NCBI GenBank assembly: GCA_033065855.1
Contig: JAVXUO010001934.1
Coordinates: forward strand, 1 to 64,000
Direction: 5' to 3'
Length of the DNA stretch: 64,000 bases
Source: Escallonia rubra
Taxonomy: Eukaryota; Streptophyta; Magnoliopsida; Escalloniales; Escalloniaceae
The notes below the pieces were generated by a model. That model ran no database searches. It was not told where the DNA came from and saw only the letters and a list, made by a program, of their open reading frames with translations. Every line of letters starts with the position of its first letter. Position 1 is the stretch's first letter. Shown here in pieces: positions 49,046 through 60,269 of the stretch. The position numbers and the translations under genes are program-made.

Positions 49046-49990
49046 TGGGGTTATAAATTAACCGAGCCGTTCACGAACTGCTCGTTGTTCGTTCTCCACA
49101 AAACTCGTTCACATTCGTTTGTATAATATACGAACAAAACATGAACAAGTTTTCAGGGTTCGTTTATTAAACGAGCCGAACATGAACACACTAAAATATT
49201 CACAAACATGTTCACAAACAGCTCGTCTTAATATTAAATTAATTATAATATATTTACAAAATTAATAGTTACATAAATCACATAAATTAAATTTTAAAGC
49301 CTGAGGCCAGGCCTTAAAGTCAGCCCAAACCCGCAAGCCCAATTATAAACATAAAGCCAAACCCTTAGATAGTCCAATCTATGAAGAGCCCAACACTTGA
49401 AAACCCTAACAATATAAACTAAAACTAAAACCTAAACCAAAACATCACAACAACTCACCCAGTCGCACTCTGCACTCAGACAGCCGCACTCTCCTTCCGC
49501 TTCCTCGTCACACACACACGCGCGCGCGCACACACACACACACACACATATTGCACGCATATTGCACGTAGACCCCCAAGAGCTCAACCTCGAATACATA
49601 AACTCACTGTCTATGTCTTCATCGCCAATGTATCAGATTTATTTTTTCGTGTTTTTTATTTTGCATCCCTCCTTGTATCTTCTATGTATCATTTTTTTAT
49701 TAATTTTAGCTTGATTGCTTGAACAATTTGAGGATTTTGAGTAAGTTTAAGCATTAATTGGAATTTGAACATGAATGCGAGCTAAGTTTCTGAACTCGAG
49801 TTCGGCTCGTATCGTTAAACGAGGTAAGCGAGCCGAGCCCGAGTCTCATCGTCAGAACTCCAGCCGAGTTCAAACATTAATGTTTTGGCTCTCGACGAAC
49901 TTGAGCCGAGCTCGAACATACCAAAACTTAAACGAACCAAGTTCGAACACATCCATGTTCGGCTCGAACTCAGTTCGTATACAGCCCTAT
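49046..49990 (+). mobile_element. Representative B copy: non-autonomous DNA element rich in GAACCGAG-type motifs
   Basis: One end starts GGGTTATAAATTAACCGAGC and the other ends GTTCGTATACAGCCCTA. Subterminal regions carry many short direct and inverted copies of GTTCGAAC, CGAGTTCG and GAACATG. The other B copies are 51539-52694 and 54227-55332. Dense subterminal motif repeats with GGGCTxTA-type ends suggest a hAT-like non-autonomous element. No transposase is seen and the target duplication is not clear, so the superfamily is uncertain. Confidence 0.55.
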
Positions 49991-50194
49991 ATAAATCAAC
50001 TCTCAGTAGACAGCAGTGCACTTTCTGAAAGGGATAAAGGACTTCACAAATAAGTTCTAAAGCATAAATGCATGAGAAATATTACCAGTGTGGCTTTGCA
50101 GCTTTAAAGGTTAAATTCGGCGATGCAGGTTGATTCGACGATTGGGAGATGATATCGGCAAAGACAAGCAACGTGATGTCCCTTTGTGAAGACT

Positions 50195-50195
<1 letters not shown>

Positions 50196-50267
<72 letters not shown>
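50196..50267 (+). repeat. (GA)n microsatellite in an A copy
   Basis: About 36 GA units. The same place in the other copies has shorter GA/CT runs (e.g. 52099-52131, 52902-52917, 55541-55552), so it is hypervariable among units. Confidence 0.95.
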
Positions 50268-50274
<7 letters not shown>

Positions 50275-52089
50275 AGGGGTGTACGTGCAATATGTGTGTG
50301 TGTGTGGCGAGATAGGGGACATAGAGTGCGGCTGTCTAAGTGCAGAGTGCGGTTGTGTGAGTTGTTGTGATGTTTAAGTTTAGGTTTTAGTTTTAGTTTA
50401 TATAGTTACGGTTGGGTTAGTTTAGGTTTTAGAAATTTTCAAGTGTTGGGTTCTTCATAGATTGGACTATCTTAGGGTTAGACTTTATGTTTATCAGTGG
50501 GCTTCGGGTTTTGGGCTGACTTAAAGGCCTGACGTCCAGCTTTAAAATTTAATTTATGTGATTTATGTAAATATTAATTTTGTAAATATATTATAATTAA
50601 TTTAATATTTAGACAAGTGTTCACGAACATGTTTGTGAATATTTTAGTGAGTTCATGTTCGGCTCGTTTAATAAACAAGCCCTTAAAACTTGTCCATGTT
50701 CAGTTCGTATATTATACGAACGAATGTGAACGAGTTTTGTAGAGATCGAACCACCAGCCGTTCGTAAAAGGCTAGGTCATTTACATGCCTAACACTAGAG
50801 GTGGTGCGCCTCTGTTAGCTCCGCTGCAGATGCCACAATGTAGTAGGCACTAGGTTGTTCTAATTTATATTCATGTTGTACAAACAAAAAAAAAAGAAAA
50901 AGAAAAATAAGCAATATAAATATATAAATACCCTATCCCCATGTTTAGTCGCCCGAGTCTTATAAGTCACATTTCTCCTTGGTTCTTTCCCTTCCAAATT
51001 AACCAAATTCCCTTTTTTTGCGGTACCTATACCAACTTGGCTATTTACTGTCATTGAGCCACTTTGGTGCCAAAGGTTAAAATTTCTTCAATATTTTTGC
51101 TCCCGCCAAATATGGCACAACTGATCTTACATCCCATCAAATAACCATGGACCATTACTTGAAATGATACAAAGATTCCACACTTGTCGTTTCGAAGGCA
51201 GAACCGCTTGCTTTTCGAGAAAGTTTACATGATCTCTACCAGAAAACTTCCATCTCGGTATTGCGCCTCTTTGAGGAAGAGGACTACGCTAGATGCCTAG
51301 CACTCGCATACCTTCTGATGGCAACACTTACTTGTTTCATTCTACTATCAACGAAGATATAACAATTATTAGAGCTATCAGCCTAAACAATCCAACGTAT
51401 TGCAAATGTCTAAGGAATTTACTTTTCCACGTCTCGGTTGGCCTAATTCTTGCCATCTAACACTAGTACAGTTACAACATCATAGCAGGAAATTTTGGAA
51501 GAATCACGTAACAAGTATGGGTTATTAAGTATCTAGGTAGGGTTATAAATGAACCGAGCCGTTCACGAACTGCTAGTGGTTCCTTCTCCACAAAACTCGT
51601 TCACATTCGTTCGTATAATAAACGATCAGAACATGAACAAGTTTTCAACGTTCGTTTATTAAACAAGCCGAACATGAACACACTAATATATTTACAAACA
51701 TGTTCGCGAACAGCTTGTCTTAATATTAAATTAATTATAATATATTTACAAAATTAATATTTACATAAATCACATAAATTAAATTTTAAAGCTAAAGGCC
51801 AGGCCTTTAAGTCAGCCCAAAACCGCAAACCCAATTATAAACATAAAGCCTAACCCTTAGATAGTCCAATCTATGAAGAGCCCAACACTTGAAAACCCTA
51901 ACTATATAAACTAAAACTAAAACCTAAACCTAAACATCACAACAACTCACCCAGTCGCACTCTGCACTCAGACAGCCGCACTCTCTGTCCCCTACCTCGT
52001 CACACATACACACACGCGCGCGCGCACACACATACACACACACACACACATATTGCACACATATTGCACGTACACCCCTTCCTCCCTTT

Positions 52090-52133
<44 letters not shown>

Positions 52134-55100
52134 AGTCTTCAAAAAGGGACATCACGTCTCTTGTCTTCGCCGCCGTCATCTCCGAGTCACCGAATCAACC
52201 TGCATCGCCGGATTCAACGTTTAAAGCTACAAAGCCGTAAAGCCAAGTTTTTGGTCTATAAATCCATCGCCTGCAAAGCCAAGAGCTCAACCTCGAATGC
52301 ATCAACTCATTGTCTATGTCTTCATCGCCAATATATCAGATTTATTTTTCCGTGTTTTTTATTTTGCATCCCTCCTTCTATCTTTTATGTATAATTTTTT
52401 TTTATTAATTTTAGCTTGATTGTTTGAACAATTTGAGGATTTTGAGTAAGTTTAAGCATTGATTGGAATTTGAACATGAATGCGAGCCTAGTTTCGGACG
52501 TCGAGTTCGGCTCGTATTGTTAAATGAGTTAAGTGAGCAGAGCCCGAGTCTCATCGTCAGAACTTGAGCCGAGTTCGAACACTAATGTTTTAGCTGTCGA
52601 TGAACTCGAGCCAAGCTCGAATATAGCAAAACTAAACGAACCGAGTTCGAACACACCCATGTTTGGCTCGAATTCGGTTCGTTTACGGCCCTACATAAAT
52701 CATCTCTCAGTCGACAGCAGTGCACTTTCAGAAAGGGATGAAGGACTTTGCAAAGAAGTTCTAAAGCAAAAATGCATGAGCAATTTTACCAGTGTGGCTT
52801 TGCAGCTTTAAAGGTTGAATCCAGTGATGCAGGTTGATTCGACGACTGGGAGATGACGTCGGCAAAGACAAGCGACGTGATGTCCCTTTGTGAAGACTGA
52901 AGAGAGAGAGAGAGAGATGGAGAGAGGGGAGAGGAAGGGGTCTACGTGCAATATGTGTGTGTGTGTGTGTGCGCGCGCGCGCGCGTGTGTGACGAGGTAG
53001 GGGACAGAGAGTGCGGCTGTCTGAGTGCAGAGTGCGGTTGTGTGGGTTGTTGTGATGTTTAAGTTTAGGTTTTAGTTTTAGTTTATATAATTAGGGTTTT
53101 CAAGTGTTAGGCTCTTCATAGATTGGACTATCTAAGGGTTGGGCTTTATGTTTATCAGTGGGCTTCGGATTTTGGGTTGACTTAAAGGCCTGGCATCCAG
53201 CTTTAAAATTTAATTTATGCGATTTATGTAAATATTAATTTTGTAAATATATTATAATTAATTTAATATTTAGACAAGTGTTCACGAACATGTTTGTGAA
53301 TATTTTAGCGTGTTCATGTTCGGCTCGTTTAAAAAACAAGCCCTTAAAAATTGTCCATGTTCGGTTCGTATATTATACAAATAAATGTGAACGAGTTTTT
53401 TAGAGAACGAATGTGAACGAGTTTTGTAGAGAACGAACCACGAGCCGTTCGTGAAAGGCTAGGTCATTTACAGGCCTAACACCAGAGGTGGTGCGCCCCT
53501 GTTAGCTGCAGATGCCGCAATGTAGTAAGGACTAGGTTGTTCTACTTTATATTCCTGTTGTACCAACAAAAAAGAAAAAGAAAAATAAGCAATAGAAAAA
53601 TATAAATACCCTATCCCCATGTTTAGCCACCCGAGTCTTATAAGTCTCGCATTTCTCCTTGGTTCGTTCCCTTCCAAAGTACCCAAATTCCCTTTTTTTG
53701 CGGCACCCATACCAACTTGGCTATTTACTGTCATTGAGCCATTTTGGTGCCAAAGGTTAAACTGTCTTGAATATTTTTGCTCCTGCCAAATATGGCACAA
53801 CTGATCTTACATCCCACCAAATAACCATGGACCATTACTTGAATTGATACAGAGATTCCACACTTGTCGTTTCGAAGGTAGAACCGCTTGCTTTTTGGGA
53901 AACTTTACACGAGCTCTACCAGAAAACTTCCATCTCAGTATTGCTCTTTCTCGTGCCTTTTTCAGGGAGAGGACTACGCTTGATGCCTAGCACTCGCATA
54001 CCTTCTGATGGCAACACTTGTTACATTCTACTAACAACGACGATATAACAATTATTAGAGCTATTAGCCTAAACAATCCAACGTATTTCAAGTGTCTAAG
54101 GAATCTACTTTTCCACGTCTCGGTTGGCCTAATTCTTGCCATCTAACACTAGTACAGTAATAACATCATAGCAGGAAATTTTTGGAAGAATCACGTAACA
54201 AGTATGGGTTATTAAGTATCTAGGTAGGGCTATAAATGAACCGAGCCGTTCACGAACTGCTCGTGATTCGTTCTCCACAAAACTCGTTCACATTCGTTCG
54301 TATAATATACGAACAGAACATGAACAAGTTTTTAGGGTTCGTTTATTAAACGAGCCAAACATGAACACACTAAAATATTTACAAACATGTTCGTGAACAG
54401 CTTGTCTTAATATTAAATTAATTATAATATATTTACAAAATTAATATTTACATAAATCACATAAATTAAATTTTAAAGCTGGAGGCTAGGCCTTTAAGTC
54501 AGCCCAAAACCGCAAACCCAATTATAAACATAAAGCCTAACCCTTAGATAGTCCAATCTATGAAGAGCCCAACACTTGAAAACCCTAACTATATAAACTA
54601 AAACTAAAACCTAAACCTAAACATCACAACAACTCACTCAGTCGCACTCTGCACTGAGAAAGCCGCACTCTCAGTCCCCTACCTCGTCACGCACACGCAC
54701 AGACACACACACATATTGCACGTAGACCCTTTCCTCCCCCCTCTCTCCATCTCTCTCTCTCTTCAGTTTTCACAAAAGAGACATCTTGTCGCTTTTCTTC
54801 GCCGCCGTCATCTCCGAGTCGCCGAATCAACCTGCATCGCCGGATTCAACCTTTAAAGCTACAAAGCCGTAAAGCCAAGTTTTTGATCTATAACATCACC
54901 TGCAAAGCCAAGATCTCAACCTCGAATGCATCAACTCATTGTCTATGTCTTCATCGCCAATGTATCAGATTTATTTTTCGTGTTTTTTATTTTGCATCCC
55001 TCCTTGTATCTTCTATGTATTTTTTTTTTTATATTAATTTTAGCTTGATTGCTTGAACAATTTGAGGATTTTGAGTAAGTTTAAGCTTTGATTGGAATTT

Positions 55101-57758
55101 GAATATGAATGCGAGCCGAGTTTCCGTACTCAAGTTCGGCTCGTATTGTTAAACGAGTTAAGCGAGCCGAGCCAGAGTCTGAGTCTCATCGTCAGAACTC
55201 GAGCCGAGTTCGAACATTAATGTTTTGGCTCTCGACAAACTCGAGTCAAGCTCGAACATACCAAAACTTAAACGAACCGAGTTTGAACACACCCATGTTC
55301 GGCTCAAACTCGGTTCGGGTATACAGCCCGTCATAAATCAGCTCTCAGTAGACAGCAGTGCACTTTTAGAAAGGGATGAAGGACTTCACAAAGAAGTTCT
55401 AAAGCGTAAATGCATGAGCAATTTTACCAGTGTGGCTTTGCAGCTTTAAAGGTTGAATCCGGCGATGCAGGTTGATTCGACGACTGGGAGATGACGTCGG
55501 CAAAGACAGGCTACGTGATGTCCCTTTGTGAAGACTGGAGAGAGAGAGAGAGGGGGGGGGGGGGGGAGGATGGGGTCTATGTGCGATATACGTGCGTGCG
55601 TGCACGCGTGCGTGTGACGAGGTAGGGGACGGAGAGTGCGGCTGTCTTAGTGCAGAGTGCGATTGTGTGAGTTGTTATGATGTTTAGGTTTAGGTTTTTG
55701 TTTAAGCTTATATAGTTAGGGTTTTCAAGTGTTAGGCTCTTCATAGATTGGACTATCTAAGGGTTCGGCTGGGGTTTCGGGATGACTTAAAGGCTTGACC
55801 TCGAGCTTTTAAATTTAATTTACGTGATTTATGTAAATATTAATTTTGTAAATATATTATAATTATTTTAATATTTAGACGAGCTGTTTGCAAACATGTT
55901 TGTGAATATTTTAGTGTGTTCATGTTCGGCTCGTTTAATAAACACGCCTTAAAAATCTGTTCATGTTCGGTTCGTATATTATACAAACGAATGTGAACGA
56001 GTTTTGTGGAGAACGAACCACGAGCCGTCCATTCTTATTTTTCTTCAGGAATCATTGTTTCAAGAAATTACCAACTTCTTAAGATACGAACATGATATCC
56101 AGTAGAATAGTTATTCGTCTCATACACATTTAAAATTGCAGTCTTCATTAGATAGTCATGCAATTGTTACGTAATATATATGCATACGCATATATGTTTG
56201 CTTTAGTTTTTCTGAACTGTAAATTTAAAGAACAATGAGTAAATTGTGTTACAGTGCCGTTGCTAGATATTTGCGTTCTTTAAGGTTTTCTTTTACATCG
56301 ACAAGCTTCATATCAAGTAATATATGCTTAGCATTTGGAATAGTTGAATAGTCCTCCAGATATCATGAATCCCAATTAGCAAATATAATAATAATTGTGA
56401 AAAAAAGGGTGGCACTTTTTACATATCCATTTTAATACTCCTTATACATAAATCCTATCCTTTAGGTTTAAAGAGCTTTTAAGGTGCTAATGACAAGAAA
56501 TATTCATAGGTGTTAATAGTAATTAAGCAAACATTTAAAGACTTATAGACATCTCACTAATTTCAAGTAAGTTATTCACTTTTGTCGAAATAATTTTAAC
56601 AAATCACAAAACAATATCGAATAATTTTTTTCTATATTTTTTTCTAATTTTTGTGAAATGCATGTGTGAGGACATTCAATGAGCAAAAATGTGTCATTTT
56701 TTTTACTTCTTTTGAGGTGTTAATAATAAAAAATAATACATGATATGTAGGTACATTGATGAACTAAGTATAGTTTAAAAGAGGGGTAAATTTAACAAGT
56801 AACCTTTGCTTTTCATATTACTACTATTTGTCACAAAACTATAGTTCATACATCTAATAAATGCCTTTAGTAGTACTTTTTCATGGATATTTATTTTCTC
56901 AAAATATAATGTAACTTTTGCATACCAACTTTGGTCGGATTATTCTTGTTCACTAATTAAACTCGTAAAATTTAGGAAATATCCTTATGTTAAGCTAACG
57001 ATTGCAGGGTGGAGATTAATTAATTCATATAATTGTTACCAAATGCACACATCAATTACCACTCATAGATATAATCGACTCTATCATAGTTAAAACTATG
57101 TTCCAAAGCTTATAATTAGTCTAATATTCACTAATTGGTCTTGTTATTCATGTGAATTTAACCAACTATAAAAGTAATATATTTTATATTGGATCCTATT
57201 AGAAAAAAAAATTGCTTGATTATAATATGCTTTATAAAATTACTTAAAATAAATTCATTGCTCAAACATACTAAGAGTATATTTATCGTATCTTTTTTTT
57301 TCAGATCTCATATTTGATTTGCTTCCTAAATCCTAGGAGATATAACCATTTGGACGTGAGGTTTTATTTAAAAATGGTGACTTATAATTCGTTTATTATG
57401 TCTACACATTCATTTTTAGTTTTACAATGACTATCTTATGTATATCGTATATATCTATATGTAAATAAAAATTATACATTTAAGTCAATTAGAACGACAT
57501 TTTTTCTGTCTAAATCTAATATGTTATTTAATTTTTCAGATATATGTATTTTACATATACATTAAAGAGTGCTTTAGGGAATGCAATAGTCAAAATTAAA
57601 TCCTAATAAGTTATTGTATTTATTGGGTTGAGTCTTAAAATGATTAGAATTAATTTTGTATTACACAAGGCATATGAATTATCCTCATTGTTCTTGAAAA
57701 ATTAATCAAACTTAAAAATAAGGGACCTATCGAAGTTTAGATCAATTGTTACATATAT

Positions 57759-57806
<48 letters not shown>

Positions 57807-57808
<2 letters not shown>

Positions 57809-57939
57809 GTCGTGATCCATTGCTAGCGTTGCAATGTTGCTAGCGCTGTTAGGCCGTCCGCTACATAATGTAGCGGACGATAATTTACCGTCCGCTACAT
57901 TATGTAGCGGACGTTGCTAGCGCTAGCAACAGATCAGCT

Positions 57940-57941
<2 letters not shown>
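57807..57941. mobile_element. 135-bp hairpin MITE in a (TA)n tract
   Basis: The ends GTCGTGATCCATTGCTAGCG and, as reverse complement, GGAGCTGATCTGTTGCTAGCG are inverted. The middle is two copies of the palindrome GTCCGCTACATxATGTAGCGGAC. Flanks are (TA)n at 57761-57806 and 57942-57992. The same palindrome fills the 694-bp element at 9897-10590. Confidence 0.85.
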
Positions 57942-57999
<58 letters not shown>

Positions 58000-58649
58000 G
58001 GTAAGGCTCATAAGTTGTTTAACCTAAATTCTAACATTTATTATTTCTTCTAAATTAAAAATATTATCTTCATATATATACACACACACATACACACACT
58101 TTCTCCACCACATATCTAGCTGTCCACGTGTACCAGTGGATGGCCCAGATTTACTTTTTTTTTTTCTTAAAAAAGTGCTAACCGCCACTCTTATTGGCGG
58201 TTAGGATAAATGCCAAAATTACCATTTGTAGTGTAAAATCCCCTAACCGCGGGTTTTTATAGCGGTTAGGGGCCTACCAAAATTGCCCTAACCGCTGCAC
58301 TTACTGGGGGTTAGTGGCCCACAAAAATTCCTAACCGCTACACTTACTGGGGGTTAATGGCCCACATAAAAAGAAAATACCCCACGTAACCGTCACAAAG
58401 AGTAGTTGTCAGTGGGCCCCTAACAGCTACTCTTTGTAACGGTTACATGGGGTTTTTCATAACCCACGTGAAGTGCACCGAGCATTTAATGAGAGAGAGA
58501 GTTACAAACCAAACCTTCTTCCATCCATATTCCAACACAGAAAGCTACGACCAATGATCATAAATGTCTACTAGTTTCACCCCACTTATTCAACATCTCA
58601 CGACTTCATTTCGGCCATTAATTATCATAGTTATCTTTCACAATCTTAG

Positions 58650-59463
58650 TTGTTAAGCCAAACAAGATTGATTGGTAATGGTGGTTCACCCCGCTATTTG
58701 TGCGGTATGTGGTGTCAAACGTCACAACATCGCCAAAGTTTTAGTAAGCAGCTCTATAACGAGCATCCACCCAAAATATAGTACTAATGCGGTTCTCATC
58801 ATCCATTTGGAGATTATAGAAAAAACCAGAATTCTCACCTTAAAGGCGCTTGAAGATATCAAGTGTAGCTTAAGAATCACTCTTATTGAAAGACTCTCTC
58901 CTCTGAGCCCGAAGTTCATTTCGAAGGTCTACTTCATTAAAGCTCAACTTGTCAATCCCCCCAGCCTAGCTTGAGAAAACCCCCATCATTCTAGAAGATA
59001 GAATTTTAGCCTCGGCCATTGTAAAGATCAGTTGTCTGTGTGCCACGCTTATTTGTCGTTGCGAATGAATTTGACCGATCTTACTAGGGGTCATCAATTG
59101 ATGATTATGGCTCAACTCGACTCCCGTCACAACCCAATAATTTTCATTTTTCCGGTGTACTACATACACATGGGCCTTGCAGGCGGTACCTGAAAGTGTG
59201 CCTTTTTTTTGTCTTGTTGGCCCTTCATCACTGATCCGAACCGCCGGGGGTACATGCGATGCTCCTATATGACACTCAAATAGTCAGGAACAAATTTGGT
59301 ATGTTTTGGCCTGTTTTCTTGTTGTTTTAATTCTAACACCCAAGCCCAGCTTTTTCGAATATGCTCTATAGTATGCTTTAACTTCGTCCAATGTTTGAAA
59401 AACTTGACCTTTGTAAGGTGGATCATAATCTTCACAAAAATTATTTCCTCCAATTGCATCCAT
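58650..59463 (-). pseudogene. Truncated FAR1/MULE transposase pseudogene
   Basis: Reading down from ATG at 59463, the translation follows the transposase at 7159-4859 closely: PPYKGQVFQTLDEVKAYYR, then TTRKQ, then WVVTGVELSHNHQ, and near the end VVTFDTTYRTN and GVNHHYQSI. It stops matching soon after the first catalytic aspartate, so the rest of the transposase core and the SWIM finger are deleted. There are several in-frame stops, including one near 59294 and one near 58964. An acceptor-like TTTTTGTAG 14 nt upstream of the ATG matches a similar site in the large MULE, so both genes probably share a 5' UTR intron. Confidence 0.82.
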
Positions 59464-59877
59464 ATTTACATTGAAATCTACAAAAATATTTTTTATTATA
59501 AATTCTCAACACATCATAGAATTAAATGAAAAGAATTGAAAAGAAACTGAAATGAAATGAAATAAAATTAAAAGGAAAAACTTACTATTTAGTATTGTTG
59601 CTTTCAATTGTCTCCTCCTTCAAGATAATTGCTCAAATTTTGGCTTCAAGGTAATATCACCAATTTTGAATAAACTAGCTTCAAGATAGTGTAAGTAAAA
59701 ACTTACTAAATCTAACTGAACTTGGATTCTTGGTAGAGACTTAAAGTTTGTAATGGTGGAAGAATTTAATAGAGTTTTTGTTTGGGGTTGATTGAAGATG
59801 TAGTGGTGAAGAAATGGGAGTTTAGGGTTTATGGAGGATGAAGAAATGCTTAGGGCTCGAGAGTGAGTAAGTGGGGA

Positions 59878-59884
<7 letters not shown>

Positions 59885-59917
<33 letters not shown>
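59885..59917 (+). repeat. (GA)n microsatellite
   Basis: About 16 GA units, upstream of the FAR1 remnant inside the 2.1-kb MULE. Confidence 0.9.
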
Positions 59918-59919
<2 letters not shown>

Positions 59920-60221
59920 AAAGGAGATAAAGGGGGATTGAAAGGAGCCCGTGTAACCGAGTAGCGGTTACATGGGGTGATTTTCAATAAGTATGGGCCA
60001 TTAACCCCCAGTCTTTGTGACTTTTATTTGGGCCCCTAATCGCTACAAAGACCGGCGGTTAGGGGATTTTGCACATGAAAGGGTATTTTTGGCATTTAAA
60101 CTAATCGTCACTCTTATAGGCGGTTAGCACTTTTTGAAGAAAAAAAAGTCAAATCTGGGCCATCCACGGGTACACGTGGACGGCCAGATATGTGGTCACC
60201 GGTAGACAGGGATCGGCTTCC

Positions 60222-60269
<48 letters not shown>

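Larger units (their letters stand above)
47230..56030. repeat. Tandem array of ~2.65-kb units made of inverted transposon copies
   Basis: The pattern is A-C-B-J, where A is the reverse complement of B. A copies: 47230-48293 (full), 50102-50790, 52804-53476 and 55443-56030, the last three starting at the same breakpoint (CTTTAAAGG). C spacers: 48294-49045, 50791-51538, 53477-54226. B copies: 49046-49990, 51539-52694, 54227-55332. J junctions (~110 bp): 49991-50101, 52695-52803, 55333-55442. The spacing of A2-A3-A4 is 2702 and 2639 bp, so the array grew by tandem duplication of one composite unit. Confidence 0.85.
58095..60221 (-). mobile_element. 2.1-kb MULE deletion derivative carrying a FAR1-domain gene remnant
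   Basis: Inverted arms of ~250 bp: the left from about 58095 (CACATATCTAGCTGTCCACG at 58109) and the right ending at 60221, whose reverse complement starts GGAAGCCGATCCCTG. The arms contain repeated GCGGTTAG/CTAACCGC modules. Flanks are TA or TA/CA repeats. The left outermost ~25 bp have decayed into a CA-rich tract. A gene remnant related to the transposase at 4859-7159 identifies the element as MULE-related. Confidence 0.8.

Noticed and set aside
53468-53800. 110-codon minus-strand frame, similar to one at 48286-48552, as a possible gene in spacer C
   Set aside because: The second array copy (50860-51054) does not keep the frame and no domain is recognised.
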